From Dickeya fangzhongdai (GTDB lineage Bacteria > Pseudomonadota > Gammaproteobacteria > Enterobacterales > Enterobacteriaceae): DNA of 64,000 nt. The notes beneath the pieces are model-generated. The model saw only the letters and a list, made by a program, of their open reading frames with translations. It ran no database searches and was not told where the DNA came from. Made by a program: the position numbers and the translations under genes. This document shows positions 43,999-54,896 of the stretch, in pieces (the first letter of the stretch is position 1; the number at the start of each line of letters is the position of its first letter). Location: positions 1,426,001 through 1,490,000 of the forward strand of contig NZ_CP025003.1 of assembly GCF_002812485.1 (NCBI RefSeq), given 5' to 3'.

Positions 43999-45429
43999 AT
44001 GACCACACATCTGGTCTGGTTTCGTCACGATTTACGCCTTACCGATAATCTGGCGCTGCACGCTGCCTGCCAGGATCCCGACGCACGGGTTGAGGCGGTG
44101 TTTATCGCCACGCCGCAGCAGTGGGCCAGCCATGTCATGGCGCCGTATCAGGCGGCGTTTCTGCTGGACAATTTGCGTGGTGTGCAACAGGCGCTGCGGG
44201 AGAAAGGCATCCCGCTGCACTACCATCAGTGCGATGATTTCGCCGCCAGTGTACGCTGGCTGGTCGATTTCTGCCGCGAGCGTCAGGTGACGCGTCTGTT
44301 TTACAACCGTCAGTATGAATGGAATGAACGCCAGCGCGACCAACAACTGGAACAAGCGCTGACCGGCGTGACCGAATGCCGGGGATTTGACGACAGCCTG
44401 CTGTTGCCGCCCGGCAGCGTGGTCACCGGCTCCGGCGACATGTACAAGGTATTTACGCCATTTCGCGCCGCCTTTCTCAAACGATTGCAACAAAGCGATG
44501 TCGGTTCGGTGCCCGCACCGGCTGCTCGCCGACAGGGCGACATCACGCTGGCGTCGCTGGCGCCGTTCGACTATCCGCAAACCGACGTTGATGCCGATTT
44601 TCCGGCCGGCGAGCCGGCGGCCTTGCAGCGCCTGCGCCAGTTCTGCCGTGAGCAGGTGATGTTCTACCATGAACAGCGCGACCTGCCCGCGCTGGCCGCC
44701 ACCAGCAAGCTGTCGCCGTATCTGGCGCTGGGGGTATTGTCGCCGCGTCAGTGTTTCAATCGCTTAACGATGGAACACCCGGACTGGCTGGTCCGGTCGG
44801 AAAGCGGCGCGTTTACCTGGTTCAATGAGCTGGTATGGCGCGAGTTTTACCGCCACCTGCTGGTGTTCAGCCCGGCGTTGTGCAAGCACCAGCCGTTTAT
44901 CGGCTGGACGCGGCGCGTGGCATGGCGCAACGCGCCGGACGAACTGGCGGCGTGGCAACGGGGAGAGACTGGCTACCCCATCGTTGATGCGGCGATGCGT
45001 CAGTTGAACCAGACCGGCTGGATGCACAACCGGTTACGGATGATTTGCGCCAGTTTTTTGGTGAAAGACCTGCTGATCGACTGGCGTGAAGGCGAGCGTT
45101 ACTTCATGAGCCAACTGCTGGACGGCGATTTGGCCGCCAATAACGGCGGCTGGCAGTGGGCGGCATCCACCGGCACCGACGCCGCGCCTTATTTTCGTAT
45201 TTTCAACCCGACGACGCAGGGCGAGCGCTTCGACCCGGAAGGCGTGTTTATTCGGCGCTGGGTACCGGAGCTGGCGCAGGTTCCGGGCAAGGCCGTTCAT
45301 CAGCCTCACGACTGGGCCGTGCGCCAGCAGCGGCGCATCGACTATCCCTTGCCGATTGTCGATCACAAACAGGCGCGCACGCGCACGCTGGCGGCATTTG
45401 AAGCCGCGAAAAGCGGCGAAACGGCATGA
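43999..45429 (+). CDS. phrB: Deoxyribodipyrimidine photolyase
   Basis: PhrB uses blue light to split cyclobutane pyrimidine dimers. The 476-residue protein has the N-terminal antenna (MTHF-type) domain starting TTHLVWFRHDLRLTDNLAL, and the FAD domain with SKLSPYLALGVLSPRQ, TGYPIVDAAMRQLNQTGWMHNRLRM (the class I signature) and WQWAASTGTDAAPYFRIFNP with the FAD-contact Asn and electron-chain Trp residues. It follows ybgA closely, as in E. coli. dtpD, which follows it in E. coli, is absent. Confidence 0.97.
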   Translation: MTTHLVWFRHDLRLTDNLALHAACQDPDARVEAVFIATPQQWASHVMAPYQAAFLLDNLRGVQQALREKGIPLHYHQCDDFAASVRWLVDFCRERQVTRLFYNRQYEWNERQRDQQLEQALTGVTECRGFDDSLLLPPGSVVTGSGDMYKVFTPFRAAFLKRLQQSDVGSVPAPAARRQGDITLASLAPFDYPQTDVDADFPAGEPAALQRLRQFCREQVMFYHEQRDLPALAATSKLSPYLALGVLSPRQCFNRLTMEHPDWLVRSESGAFTWFNELVWREFYRHLLVFSPALCKHQPFIGWTRRVAWRNAPDELAAWQRGETGYPIVDAAMRQLNQTGWMHNRLRMICASFLVKDLLIDWREGERYFMSQLLDGDLAANNGGWQWAASTGTDAAPYFRIFNPTTQGERFDPEGVFIRRWVPELAQVPGKAVHQPHDWAVRQQRRIDYPLPIVDHKQARTRTLAAFEAAKSGETA

Positions 45430-45460
45430 TCGCCACTGAAGACAGAAAGGAGCACAAGCT

Positions 45461-46204
45461 ATGCGTAATACCGAACTGGAAAGCCTGATCAACGGTTTTC
45501 TCAATGTGGCGGCGTTTCAGGACTACGGGCCCAACGGGCTACAGGTGGAAGGGCGCAGCGAGGTGCGGCGCATCGTCACCGGCGTCACCGCCTGTCAGGC
45601 GTTGCTGGATGCCGCCGTGGCGCAGCAGGCCGACGCGGTGCTGGTGCATCACGGCTATTTCTGGCGCAACGAGCCGGCGGTAGTGCGCGGCATGAAACGT
45701 CAGCGCCTGAAGACCCTGTTGGCTAATGACCTCAACCTGTACGGCTACCACCTGCCGCTGGACGCTCATCCGGAAGTCGGCAACAACGCCCGGCTGGCGG
45801 CGATGCTGGGGATCCGGGTGCTGGGCGAGATTGAATCGCTGTTGCCATACGGCGAACTGCCCCAGCCTTGCAGCGGCGACGACTTGCGTCAGAGGCTGGA
45901 AACGGCGCTGGAGCGGCCGGTGTTGCATAGCGGCGACAATGCGCCTGCGCAGATCCGGCGTATCGCCTGGTGTACCGGCGGCGGGCAGAGTTTTATCGAT
46001 CAGGCGGCTGACTTCGGCGTTGATGTCTTCATCACCGGCGAGGTATCGGAGAAAACCATCCACACCGCCCGTGAAATGGGGCTGCATTTCTATGCCGCCG
46101 GCCATCACGCCACCGAGCGGGCCGGGATCCGCTCGCTGGGCGAATGGCTGGCGTCGCAACATGGTTTTGACGTGACATTCATTGATATCCCTAACCCGGC
46201 GTAA
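45461..46204 (+). CDS. ybgI: NIF3-family metal-binding protein YbgI
   Basis: A 247-residue member of the NIF3/DUF34 family, which forms a toroidal hexamer with a two-metal site; proposed roles include GTP cyclohydrolase-like or metal-insertion functions. The metal ligands are visible in VLVHHGYFW (His-His), the LPLDAHPEVGNN stretch, and GHHATERAGIRSLGEWL near the C-terminus. Length equals E. coli YbgI. It stands 70 bases before pxpB and is probably in the same transcript. Confidence 0.95.
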   Translation: MRNTELESLINGFLNVAAFQDYGPNGLQVEGRSEVRRIVTGVTACQALLDAAVAQQADAVLVHHGYFWRNEPAVVRGMKRQRLKTLLANDLNLYGYHLPLDAHPEVGNNARLAAMLGIRVLGEIESLLPYGELPQPCSGDDLRQRLETALERPVLHSGDNAPAQIRRIAWCTGGGQSFIDQAADFGVDVFITGEVSEKTIHTAREMGLHFYAAGHHATERAGIRSLGEWLASQHGFDVTFIDIPNPA

Positions 46205-46273
46205 TTGAACAGTCGGACGCCGTACACCATGACGGCGGCGGGATAAGACAGACAACATCAGGCTGGAGGAAGG

Positions 46274-46933
46274 ATGCAACGCGCACGCTGTTATCTGTTG
46301 GGTGAGAAAGCGGTGGTGCTGGAACTGGAGCCGCCGCTGCGACTGGAAAGCCAGCAACGAATCTGGGGGCTGGCGGAGCGTCTGGCCGGGCACGACGACG
46401 TCAGTGAAGTCATCCCCGGTATGAATAACCTGACGGTGGTGCTCCGGCATCCGCGTCGGCAGGCGCTGGATGCTATCGAACGGCTGCAACGCTGGTGGGA
46501 AGAGAGCGAATCGCTTACCAACGTGCCACAGCGCGACGTGGCGATTCCGGTGATCTACGGCGGCGAACAAGGGCCGGATCTGAACGTGGTGGCGGAGCAT
46601 TGCGGCATGACCGCGCAACAGGTGGTGGAACGTCATGCCGCCGGGCGCTATGTGGTCTACTTCCTCGGTTTCCAACCCGGTTTCCCGTATCTCGGCGGGT
46701 TGGATGAGGCGCTGTCCACGCCGCGACGCGCCGAACCTCGGGTGCTGGTGCCCGCCGGTTCGGTAGGGATCGGCGGCAGCCAGACCGGCGTTTATCCGCT
46801 CAGTACGCCGGGCGGCTGGCAACTGATTGGCCGCACCTCGCTGGCCCTGTTCCAGCCGATGCAGACGCCGCCGACGTTGTTGAGGCCGGGCGATCGGGTA
46901 CGCTTTGTTCCGCAGCGGGAGGGAATATGCTGA
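46274..46933 (+). CDS. pxpB: 5-oxoprolinase subunit PxpB
   Basis: PxpB is one of three subunits of the ATP-dependent 5-oxoprolinase that returns the spontaneous metabolite 5-oxoproline to glutamate. The 219-residue protein (formerly YbgJ, allophanate hydrolase subunit 1 fold) has [16 protein letters not shown] and the [30 protein letters not shown] block. The ATG follows GGAGGA. It overlaps pxpC by 7 bases. Confidence 0.95.
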   Translation: MQRARCYLLGEKAVVLELEPPLRLESQQRIWGLAERLAGHDDVSEVIPGMNNLTVVLRHPRRQALDAIERLQRWWEESESLTNVPQRDVAIPVIYGGEQGPDLNVVAEHCGMTAQQVVERHAAGRYVVYFLGFQPGFPYLGGLDEALSTPRRAEPRVLVPAGSVGIGGSQTGVYPLSTPGGWQLIGRTSLALFQPMQTPPTLLRPGDRVRFVPQREGIC

Positions 46934-47856
46934 AGATTATCCGGGCAGGATTGCAGACCACGGTGCAGGATCTCGGGCGCCCGGGGTGGCGGCAACTGGG
47001 CATCAGCCAGTGCGGCGCGCTGGATAGCCCGGCGCTGAAGCTCGCCAATCTGCTGGTGGGGAACGACACGGACACGGCGGCGCTGGAAATCACGCTGGGG
47101 CAACTGGTTGCCACCTTCACCACACCGTGCTGGATTGCGCTGACCGGGGCCGACTGTCACGCCACATTAGACGGCAAAACGCTATGGACCGGCTGGTGTT
47201 TTGCGGCGAAAGCGGGGCAGACGTTGCGCCTGCGTTCGCCACGTAACGGCATGCGCAGTTATCTGGCGCTATCCGGCGGAATCGCGGTACCGGAGGTGCT
47301 GGGATCTCGCAGCACCGACCTGAAGGCGGGAATTGGCGGGCTGGAAGGACGCCCGCTGGCGGACGGCGATACGTTGCCGCTGGGAAAACCGCGGCGTTTA
47401 CCCGGCCGTTCCGTCGGGGTTAAGCAACTGCTGTTCAGCAATCGGGTGCGGGTGTTGCCGGGGCCGGAGTATCAGGAGTTCAGCGAAGAGGCGCGCGACA
47501 ATTTCTGGCGCACCGGCTGGCATCTCAGCCCACAGAGCAACCGTATGGGCTATCGCCTGCTGGGGCCGGAGCTGATGCGTGAAAATCACCGGGAAATGCT
47601 GTCCCACGGTCTGCTGCCGGGGGTGATTCAGGTGCCCCACAACGGCAAGCCGATTGTGCTGATGGCCGATGCCCAGACGACCGGCGGCTATCCGCGCATC
47701 GGTTGCGTGATTGAGGCTGACCTGTACAACATGGCGCAGTTGCGCCTGGGCGAACCGGTGCATTTTATTCGCTGCTCGCCGGATGACGCGCTACGGGCAT
47801 TGCAGGAGCAACATCGCTATCTGGAACAACTGGCCTGGAGGCTGCATGGTAATTGA
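46927..47856 (+). CDS. pxpC: 5-oxoprolinase subunit PxpC
   Basis: PxpC (formerly YbgK, allophanate hydrolase subunit 2 fold) pairs with PxpB. The 309-residue protein begins [21 protein letters not shown], the family signature, and has [13 protein letters not shown] and [12 protein letters not shown] blocks near its end. It overlaps pxpB by 7 bases and pxpA by 11 bases, which fits a fixed-ratio complex. Confidence 0.95.
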   Translation: MLKIIRAGLQTTVQDLGRPGWRQLGISQCGALDSPALKLANLLVGNDTDTAALEITLGQLVATFTTPCWIALTGADCHATLDGKTLWTGWCFAAKAGQTLRLRSPRNGMRSYLALSGGIAVPEVLGSRSTDLKAGIGGLEGRPLADGDTLPLGKPRRLPGRSVGVKQLLFSNRVRVLPGPEYQEFSEEARDNFWRTGWHLSPQSNRMGYRLLGPELMRENHREMLSHGLLPGVIQVPHNGKPIVLMADAQTTGGYPRIGCVIEADLYNMAQLRLGEPVHFIRCSPDDALRALQEQHRYLEQLAWRLHGN

Positions 47857-48583
47857 TTTGAACGCCGACCTGGGAGAAGGCGGCCAGCACGATGAGGCAC
47901 TGTTACAATTGGTCAGTTCCGCCAATATCGCCTGCGGTTTTCATGCCGGCGACGCCGACCTGATGCGCCAGTCGGTGCGCTGGGCCATCCAGTATGGCGT
48001 GGCGATTGGCGCGCATCCGAGCTTTCCCGATCGCGAAAACTTCGGCCGTTCGGCCATGAACCTGCCGCCGGAAACGGTTTACGCGCAGGTGGTGTACCAG
48101 ATTGGCGCGCTGGCGGCGATCGTCAAGGCGGAAGGCGCACGCCTGTTTCACGTTAAACCCCACGGCATGCTCTACAATCAGGCGGCGCGCGAGCCGGCGC
48201 TGGCGGATGCCATTGCCCGCGCGGTGGCGGCGGTGGATTCGTCGCTGTGTCTGGTGGGTCTGGCGGGTAGCGAGCTGATTCGTGCCGGTAAACGAGCCGG
48301 GCTGAAGACTCGTCAGGAAGTGTTTGCCGACCGCAGCTATCAGGCTGATGGCTCGCTGGTGCCGCGCGATCAGCCCTCCGCCGTGATCAGCAGCGATGAA
48401 CTGGCGCTGGCTCAGACGCTGGAAATGGTGCAGCGTCAGCGGGTTCGCGCCAGCAACGGCAGTTGGGTCGCGGTACAGGCGGAAACGGTCTGTCTGCACG
48501 GCGATAACGCCCACGCGCTGATTTTCGCCCGCCGGTTGCGAGAAAGCTTCACCCAGTATGGCATACAGGTTACGACCCGATAA
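47846..48583 (+). CDS. pxpA: 5-oxoprolinase subunit PxpA (LamB/YcsF family)
   Basis: PxpA (formerly YbgL) works with PxpBC. The 245-residue protein begins [20 protein letters not shown], the LamB/YcsF signature, with [11 protein letters not shown] and [14 protein letters not shown] conserved blocks. I start it at the ATG at 47846, inside the end of pxpC, because the signature begins immediately; longer readings duplicate pxpC sequence. nei starts 11 bases after its stop. Confidence 0.95.
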   Translation: MVIDLNADLGEGGQHDEALLQLVSSANIACGFHAGDADLMRQSVRWAIQYGVAIGAHPSFPDRENFGRSAMNLPPETVYAQVVYQIGALAAIVKAEGARLFHVKPHGMLYNQAAREPALADAIARAVAAVDSSLCLVGLAGSELIRAGKRAGLKTRQEVFADRSYQADGSLVPRDQPSAVISSDELALAQTLEMVQRQRVRASNGSWVAVQAETVCLHGDNAHALIFARRLRESFTQYGIQVTTR

Positions 48584-48594
48584 CGGAGGAGAGG

Positions 48595-49383
48595 ATGCCC
48601 GAAGGCCCCGAAATTCGACGTGCCGCCGATCGGCTGGTTGCCGCAGTGGTGGGAAAAACGCTGACTGGCGTGTGGTTTGCTTTTCCTGAACTCAAATCCT
48701 ACGAAGCAACGCTGATGGGGGAAAAGGTTGAACGTATCGTCACCCGTGGCAAGGCGCTGTTGACCTGGTTCTCCAATGACGTGGTCATGTACAGCCATAA
48801 TCAGCTGTACGGGGTCTGGCGTGTGGGAAAACAGCCGCCCGATACCCGCCGGGAGCTGCGAGTCAGGTTGGATACCGCCGATAATGCCGTTTCGCTCTAC
48901 AGCGCCTCTGATATCACTATGCTGACGCCCGAACAGCTGGCGACTCACCCTTTTTTACAGCGGATTGGGCCGGACGTGCTGGATGAGTCATTAACGGTCG
49001 ACGAGGTGCGGGAACGGCTGCTGTCGGCGCGCTTTTGCCGCAGGCAACTCGGTACCCTGCTGCTGGATCAGGGATTTTTGGCCGGGCTTGGCAATTATCT
49101 GCGGGTGGAAATTTTGTGGGCGTCAGCGCTGGCGCCAACGCGGCGGGCGGCGGATCTCAGCGAGACTGAACTGGCGATGTTAAGCCGCATGCTGCTGGAG
49201 ATTCCCAGATTGTCGTACCAGACTCGCGGTTCGGAAGACGATGAGAATCGTCATCATGGCGCGTTATTCCGTTTTCACGTGTTTCATCTGGATGGGAAAC
49301 CCTGCGAGCGCTGTGGTCACCCTATTGTGAAAAGCCTGGTGGCGTCACGACCGTTTTATGCCTGCCCGCACTGCCAGCAATGA
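48595..49383 (+). CDS. nei: Endonuclease VIII (Nei)
   Basis: Nei is a DNA glycosylase/AP lyase that removes oxidised pyrimidines. The 262-residue protein begins [14 protein letters not shown], with catalytic Pro2 and Glu3, has the conserved lysine near residue 53 in [10 protein letters not shown], a helix-two-turn-helix domain ([20 protein letters not shown]) and a C-terminal zinc finger (CERCGHPI...CPHCQ). It closes the pxp cluster as in E. coli and is convergent with gltA. Confidence 0.97.
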   Translation: MPEGPEIRRAADRLVAAVVGKTLTGVWFAFPELKSYEATLMGEKVERIVTRGKALLTWFSNDVVMYSHNQLYGVWRVGKQPPDTRRELRVRLDTADNAVSLYSASDITMLTPEQLATHPFLQRIGPDVLDESLTVDEVRERLLSARFCRRQLGTLLLDQGFLAGLGNYLRVEILWASALAPTRRAADLSETELAMLSRMLLEIPRLSYQTRGSEDDENRHHGALFRFHVFHLDGKPCERCGHPIVKSLVASRPFYACPHCQQ

Positions 49384-49433
49384 TACGCGGGTGAGGGGAC
49401 CGGTGCGGCGAACGGTATGATAAATACAAATAA

Positions 49434-49460
49434 AAAAGGTCGGGTTGAGCCCGACCTTTT
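49434..49460 (-). terminator. Terminator between nei and gltA
   Basis: Eleven-bp stem (49434-49444 with 49450-49460), loop of five, followed by T residues on the minus strand. It is 29 bases after the gltA stop and may also act on nei read-through. Confidence 0.9.
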
Positions 49461-49489
49461 CACTGCTAACCACCAGAGGGCGGCCGCGT

Positions 49490-50776
<1,287 letters not shown>

Positions 50777-51422
50777 TTACAGTCTCCTTAGCGCTTTAAT
50801 CTTTAATTTTAAAAATTCGTCACTGCAGAAATACCGTCATGCCCGCACACTGGACAAAGTAAACAGACCAGACGTCACTCTGCGGTCTGCAAGAAGACCG
50901 GGGTACAGAGTTGACCATATGTCAGGCGGCCACAGTCAGGGTGAACACGTGCTCTCCCAGCCTGGGCATTAACCCTGTCCTGCTCTAATTGTAGCTAGTA
51001 CTTATCACTTTTCCGGGGACTTTGTTTCCCACTGTTACATAACTTTGGTGAATGGGAAAGAGCTACCGATGAGCTTTAACAGGGCAAAAGGTTTCTTGGG
51101 TCCTAGTTGTAATTTAAATGTTTAAGATTTGTCAAATCAGATAATTAATTTTATATAAATTGTGAAATTCGTGATCTTACTCACTGTTCAGGGCAAATGT
51201 GCCCAAACAGTTTGTAGGGTAATTGTAATAAGAATGTGAAGTGCCTATACTGCCGCCAGGTCTCCGGAATACCCTGCAGTAGGAGCACCCAGTGTGATCG
51301 GTTTGTGCGACTGAAGAAAAGGATCATGATTCAGGCGCGCATTGACAGAGACAAACATCATCTCACTGTCCACACTGTCTGACCCCACAACAGGTCCGGA
51401 GGAAGAAAATAATAAAAGCTGT
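50777..51422. other. gltA-sdhC divergent control region
   Basis: About 650 bases without a supported gene. It holds the sdh promoter (51223-51251), a weak CRP-like TGTGA-N6-TGATC at 51161-51176, and an AT-rich core (51105-51170). The gltA promoter must lie in the left half, but I could not fix it. Confidence 0.7.
51223..51251 (+). promoter_or_regulatory. sdhC promoter
   Basis: TTGTAA (51223-51228) and TATACT (51246-51251) with exactly 17 bases between. It predicts a leader of about 165 bases before sdhC, in keeping with the long regulated leader known in E. coli. Confidence 0.75.
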
Positions 51423-51812
51423 GTGGGCAAACCCGTGAAAAAACAAAGACCTGTCAATCTGGATCTGCAGACGATCCGGTTCCCCGTTACCGCGATAGCA
51501 TCTATTCTTCACCGTGTCTCCGGCGTTATTACGTTTGTTGCTGTGGGTATTCTGTTGTGGCTGCTCGGTCTCTCCCTCTCTTCGCAGGAAGGGTTTGTCC
51601 AGGCGGCGGCCATCATGGACAGCTTCATCGTGAAATTCATTGTCTGGGGCATTCTGACCGCGCTGGCCTATCATATTGTAGGTGGTCTGCGCCATCTGCT
51701 GATGGATTTCGGCTACATCGAAGAAAATTTCGCGGCGGGATCACGTTCTGCAAAAACCTCTTTCATTATTACTGTCGTGCTTTCATTTTTGGCTGGAGTC
51801 CTCGTATGGTAA
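51423..51812 (+). CDS. sdhC: Succinate dehydrogenase cytochrome b556 subunit
   Basis: SdhC is a membrane anchor and haem b ligand of complex II. The 129-residue protein has three membrane segments and the haem/quinone contact region [12 protein letters not shown]. The start is uncertain. GTG at 51423 gives [15 protein letters not shown], the E. coli length, while GTG at 51435 gives MKKQRPVN. A good GGAGGAAG lies unusually far upstream (51398-51405), and no canonical start is closer to it in frame. The stop overlaps sdhD by 7 bases. Confidence 0.93.
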   Translation: MGKPVKKQRPVNLDLQTIRFPVTAIASILHRVSGVITFVAVGILLWLLGLSLSSQEGFVQAAAIMDSFIVKFIVWGILTALAYHIVGGLRHLLMDFGYIEENFAAGSRSAKTSFIITVVLSFLAGVLVW

Positions 51813-52153
51813 GCAATGCCTCCGCATTGGGGCGTAATGGCGTACACGATTGGTTATTACTTCGCGCTTCTGCCATCGTCATCGTGCTGTATGTCCTGTA
51901 TATCGTTGGCTTTGTGGCCAGCGCCGGTAACATCACGTATGAAATCTGGCGTGGTTTCTTCGCCATGCACCTCACCAAGGTATTCACCCTGCTGACGTTG
52001 TTCGCCATTCTGGTCCATGCCTGGATCGGGATGTGGCAGGTGCTGACTGATTACATCAAACCGCTGGCCGTCCGGCTGACTTTGCAGCTGGCTATCGTGG
52101 TCGCGTTATTGGTGTACGTCATTTATGGAACTGTTGTGGTGTGGGGTGCGTAA
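51806..52153 (+). CDS. sdhD: Succinate dehydrogenase membrane anchor subunit
   Basis: SdhD is the second membrane anchor of complex II. The 115-residue protein begins [21 protein letters not shown] and has three membrane segments, with the haem-ligand histidine region [16 protein letters not shown]. It overlaps sdhC by 7 bases and its TAA shares a base with the sdhA ATG (TAATG). Confidence 0.96.
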   Translation: MVSNASALGRNGVHDWLLLRASAIVIVLYVLYIVGFVASAGNITYEIWRGFFAMHLTKVFTLLTLFAILVHAWIGMWQVLTDYIKPLAVRLTLQLAIVVALLVYVIYGTVVVWGA

Positions 52154-53919
52154 TGAATTTGCCAGTCAGAGAGTTTGATGCCGTTGTCGTCGGCGCGGGT
52201 GGTGCCGGTATGCGCGCCGCGCTGCAGATTTCCCAGATGGGCCTGTCCTGCGCCCTGTTATCAAAAGTGTTCCCGACTCGTTCCCATACCGTGTCCGCTC
52301 AGGGCGGAATTACCGTGGCGCTGGGTAACACCCACGAGGATAACTGGGAATGGCACATGTATGACACCGTGAAAGGTTCCGACTATATCGGTGACCAGGA
52401 CGCGATTGAATATATGTGCAAAACCGGTCCGGAGGCGATTCTGGAACTGGAGCACATGGGGCTGCCGTTCTCCCGTCTGGATGACGGCCGCATTTATCAG
52501 CGCCCGTTCGGCGGTCAGTCCAAGAATTTCGGCGGCGAGCAGGCTGCCCGCACCGCGGCGGCGGCGGACCGTACCGGTCACGCGTTGCTGCACACGCTGT
52601 ATCAGCAGAACCTGAAAAACCATACCACGATCTTTTCCGAATGGTATGCGCTGGATCTGGTGAAAAACCAGGATGGCGCGGTGGTGGGATGTACCGCCAT
52701 CTGCATCGAAACCGGCGAAGTCGTTTATTTCAAAGCCCGTGCCACCGTACTGGCGACCGGCGGCGCAGGCCGTATCTATCAGTCCACCACCAACGCCCAC
52801 ATCAACACCGGCGACGGCGTCGGCATGGCGTTGCGCGCCGGCGTGCCGGTGCAGGACATGGAAATGTGGCAGTTCCACCCGACGGGGATCGCCGGCGCCG
52901 GCGTGCTGGTGACCGAAGGGTGCCGCGGTGAAGGCGGTTACCTGCTGAACAAGCACGGCGAGCGTTTCATGGAGCGCTATGCGCCGAACGCCAAAGATCT
53001 GGCGGGGCGCGACGTAGTAGCGCGTTCCATTATGATCGAAATCCGCGAAGGCCGGGGCTGCGATGGCCCGTGGGGGCCGCACGCCAAACTGAAGCTGGAC
53101 CATCTGGGCAAGGACGTTCTTGAATCCCGTCTGCCGGGCATTCTGGAACTGTCCCGTACCTTTGCGCACGTAGACCCGGTGAAAGAGCCGATTCCGGTTA
53201 TCCCGACCTGCCACTACATGATGGGCGGTATTCCGACCAAGGTAACCGGCCAGGCGCTGACCGTGAACGAGAAGGGCGAAGACGTGGTGATTCCGGGTCT
53301 GTTCGCCGTGGGCGAAATCGCCTGCGTTTCCGTACACGGCGCCAACCGTCTGGGCGGCAACTCGCTGCTTGACCTGGTGGTGTTCGGTCGTTCCGCCGGT
53401 ATGCACCTGCAGGAATCTCTGGCCGAACAGGGCGATACCCGCGACGCCAGCGATTCCGATGTCGACGCCTCGCTGGAACGTCTCAACCGGTGGAACAATA
53501 CCCGTTCCGGTGAGGACCCGGTGGAGATCCGCAAGGCGCTGCAAGCCTGCATGCAGAATAACTTCTCGGTATTCCGCGAAGGCGACGCGATGGCGAAAGG
53601 GCTGGAAGAGCTGAAAGTGATCCGCGAGCGTCTCAACAATGCCCGTCTGGACGATACTTCCAGCGAGTTCAACACCCAGCGCATCGAATGTCTGGAGCTG
53701 GACAACCTGATGGAAACCGCTTACGCCACCGCGGTATCGGCAAACTTCCGCACTGAAAGCCGTGGTGCTCACAGCCGCTTCGACTATCCTGATCGTGATG
53801 ACGAGAATTGGTTGTGTCATTCGCTGTATCAACCGCAAACCGAAAGCATGACGCGCCGTGAGGTGAACATGCAGCCTAAACTGCGCCCGGCGTTCCCGCC
53901 GAAAGTGCGTACTTATTAA
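52153..53919 (+). CDS. sdhA: Succinate dehydrogenase flavoprotein subunit
   Basis: SdhA oxidises succinate to fumarate with covalently bound FAD. The 588-residue protein has the FAD-binding [14 protein letters not shown] motif, the flavinylated His45 in [10 protein letters not shown], the active-site [21 protein letters not shown] block and a C-terminal end [10 protein letters not shown] as in E. coli. sdhB follows 18 bases later. Confidence 0.98.
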   Translation: MNLPVREFDAVVVGAGGAGMRAALQISQMGLSCALLSKVFPTRSHTVSAQGGITVALGNTHEDNWEWHMYDTVKGSDYIGDQDAIEYMCKTGPEAILELEHMGLPFSRLDDGRIYQRPFGGQSKNFGGEQAARTAAAADRTGHALLHTLYQQNLKNHTTIFSEWYALDLVKNQDGAVVGCTAICIETGEVVYFKARATVLATGGAGRIYQSTTNAHINTGDGVGMALRAGVPVQDMEMWQFHPTGIAGAGVLVTEGCRGEGGYLLNKHGERFMERYAPNAKDLAGRDVVARSIMIEIREGRGCDGPWGPHAKLKLDHLGKDVLESRLPGILELSRTFAHVDPVKEPIPVIPTCHYMMGGIPTKVTGQALTVNEKGEDVVIPGLFAVGEIACVSVHGANRLGGNSLLDLVVFGRSAGMHLQESLAEQGDTRDASDSDVDASLERLNRWNNTRSGEDPVEIRKALQACMQNNFSVFREGDAMAKGLEELKVIRERLNNARLDDTSSEFNTQRIECLELDNLMETAYATAVSANFRTESRGAHSRFDYPDRDDENWLCHSLYQPQTESMTRREVNMQPKLRPAFPPKVRTY

Positions 53920-53937
53920 TTGTGCGGAGAGAAAGCG

Positions 53938-54654
53938 ATGAAAGTTGAATTTTCCGTTTATCGTTACAACCCGGATGTCGATAGTGCGCCGCGCATGCAG
54001 GACTATACGCTGGAAGCGGAAGAAGGCCGCGACATGATGCTGCTGGATGCGTTGATCCTCCTGAAAGAACAGGATCCGACGTTGGCGTTTCGCCGCTCCT
54101 GTCGTGAGGGGGTGTGTGGTTCTGACGGTCTGAACATGAATGGCAAGAATGGGCTGGCGTGCATTACTCCGGTGTCCACCCTGCGTAACGGCAATAGCAA
54201 AATTGTGATCCGCCCCCTGCCGGGGTTGCCGGTTGTTCGTGATTTGGTGGTGGACATGGGGCAGTTCTATGCCCAATATGAGAAAATCAAACCTTACCTG
54301 TTGAATAATGGGAAAAATCCGCCGGCGCGCGAGCATTTGCAATCGCCGGAACAGCGGGAAAAACTGGATGGACTGTACGAGTGCATCATGTGCGCTTGCT
54401 GCTCCACGTCCTGCCCGTCGTTCTGGTGGAACCCGGATAAGTTTATCGGGCCTGCCGGTCTGCTGGCCGCGTATCGTTTCCTGATCGATAGCCGCGATAC
54501 GGAAACCAAAGCGCGTCTGGACGACCTGAATGACGCTTTCAGCGTATTCCGCTGTCACAGCATCATGAATTGCGTCAGCGTTTGCCCGAAAGGCTTGAAC
54601 CCAACGCGCGCCATCGGCCATATCAAGTCGATGCTGTTGCAGCGTAGCGCCTGA
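53938..54654 (+). CDS. sdhB: Succinate dehydrogenase iron-sulfur subunit
   Basis: SdhB carries electrons from FAD to ubiquinone. The 238-residue protein has the [2Fe-2S] cysteines in SCREGVCGSDGLNMNG, and the [4Fe-4S]/[3Fe-4S] cysteines in CIMCACCSTSCPSFWW and CHSIMNCVSVCPKGLNP. The gene ends the sdh part of the operon; sucA follows after 242 bases. Confidence 0.98.
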   Translation: MKVEFSVYRYNPDVDSAPRMQDYTLEAEEGRDMMLLDALILLKEQDPTLAFRRSCREGVCGSDGLNMNGKNGLACITPVSTLRNGNSKIVIRPLPGLPVVRDLVVDMGQFYAQYEKIKPYLLNNGKNPPAREHLQSPEQREKLDGLYECIMCACCSTSCPSFWWNPDKFIGPAGLLAAYRFLIDSRDTETKARLDDLNDAFSVFRCHSIMNCVSVCPKGLNPTRAIGHIKSMLLQRSA

Positions 54655-54681
54655 GTTTCAGACGCATGTAACAAACCGGTT

Positions 54682-54760
54682 CCCCCGCAGTAAGGCGGGG
54701 GAGTCACAGGAAACCTTTAAAAACCGGCTTATGCGCCAGAACCGTTTTTTAAAGGTTCCT
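54682..54760 (+). repeat. Two hairpins in the sdhB-sucA intergenic region
   Basis: The first has perfect 7-bp arms (54682-54688 with 54695-54701) but no T-run. The second is a long imperfect stem (about 54708-54727 with 54740-54760) around an AAACCTTT/AAAGGTT core. They may set mRNA processing or partial termination between sdh and suc. Confidence 0.6.
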
Positions 54761-54896
54761 TCAGGATAGGAATATCCGCAGCGTGTGTAACCAGGCACAG
54801 CAAGTGAACCGTTTTTACGGCAACCCGTTTTATAACGGCAACATAAGACATGTTAACCACGGCGAAAACTGAAGCTTATTAGCTTAAGGGATCACA

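Noticed and set aside
52261..54621. A 786-codon open frame antisense to sdhA and sdhB
   Set aside because: It mirrors two well identified genes, its product is rich in His, Arg and Gln in the way expected of reverse-strand reading of GC-rich codons, and it resembles no family I know.
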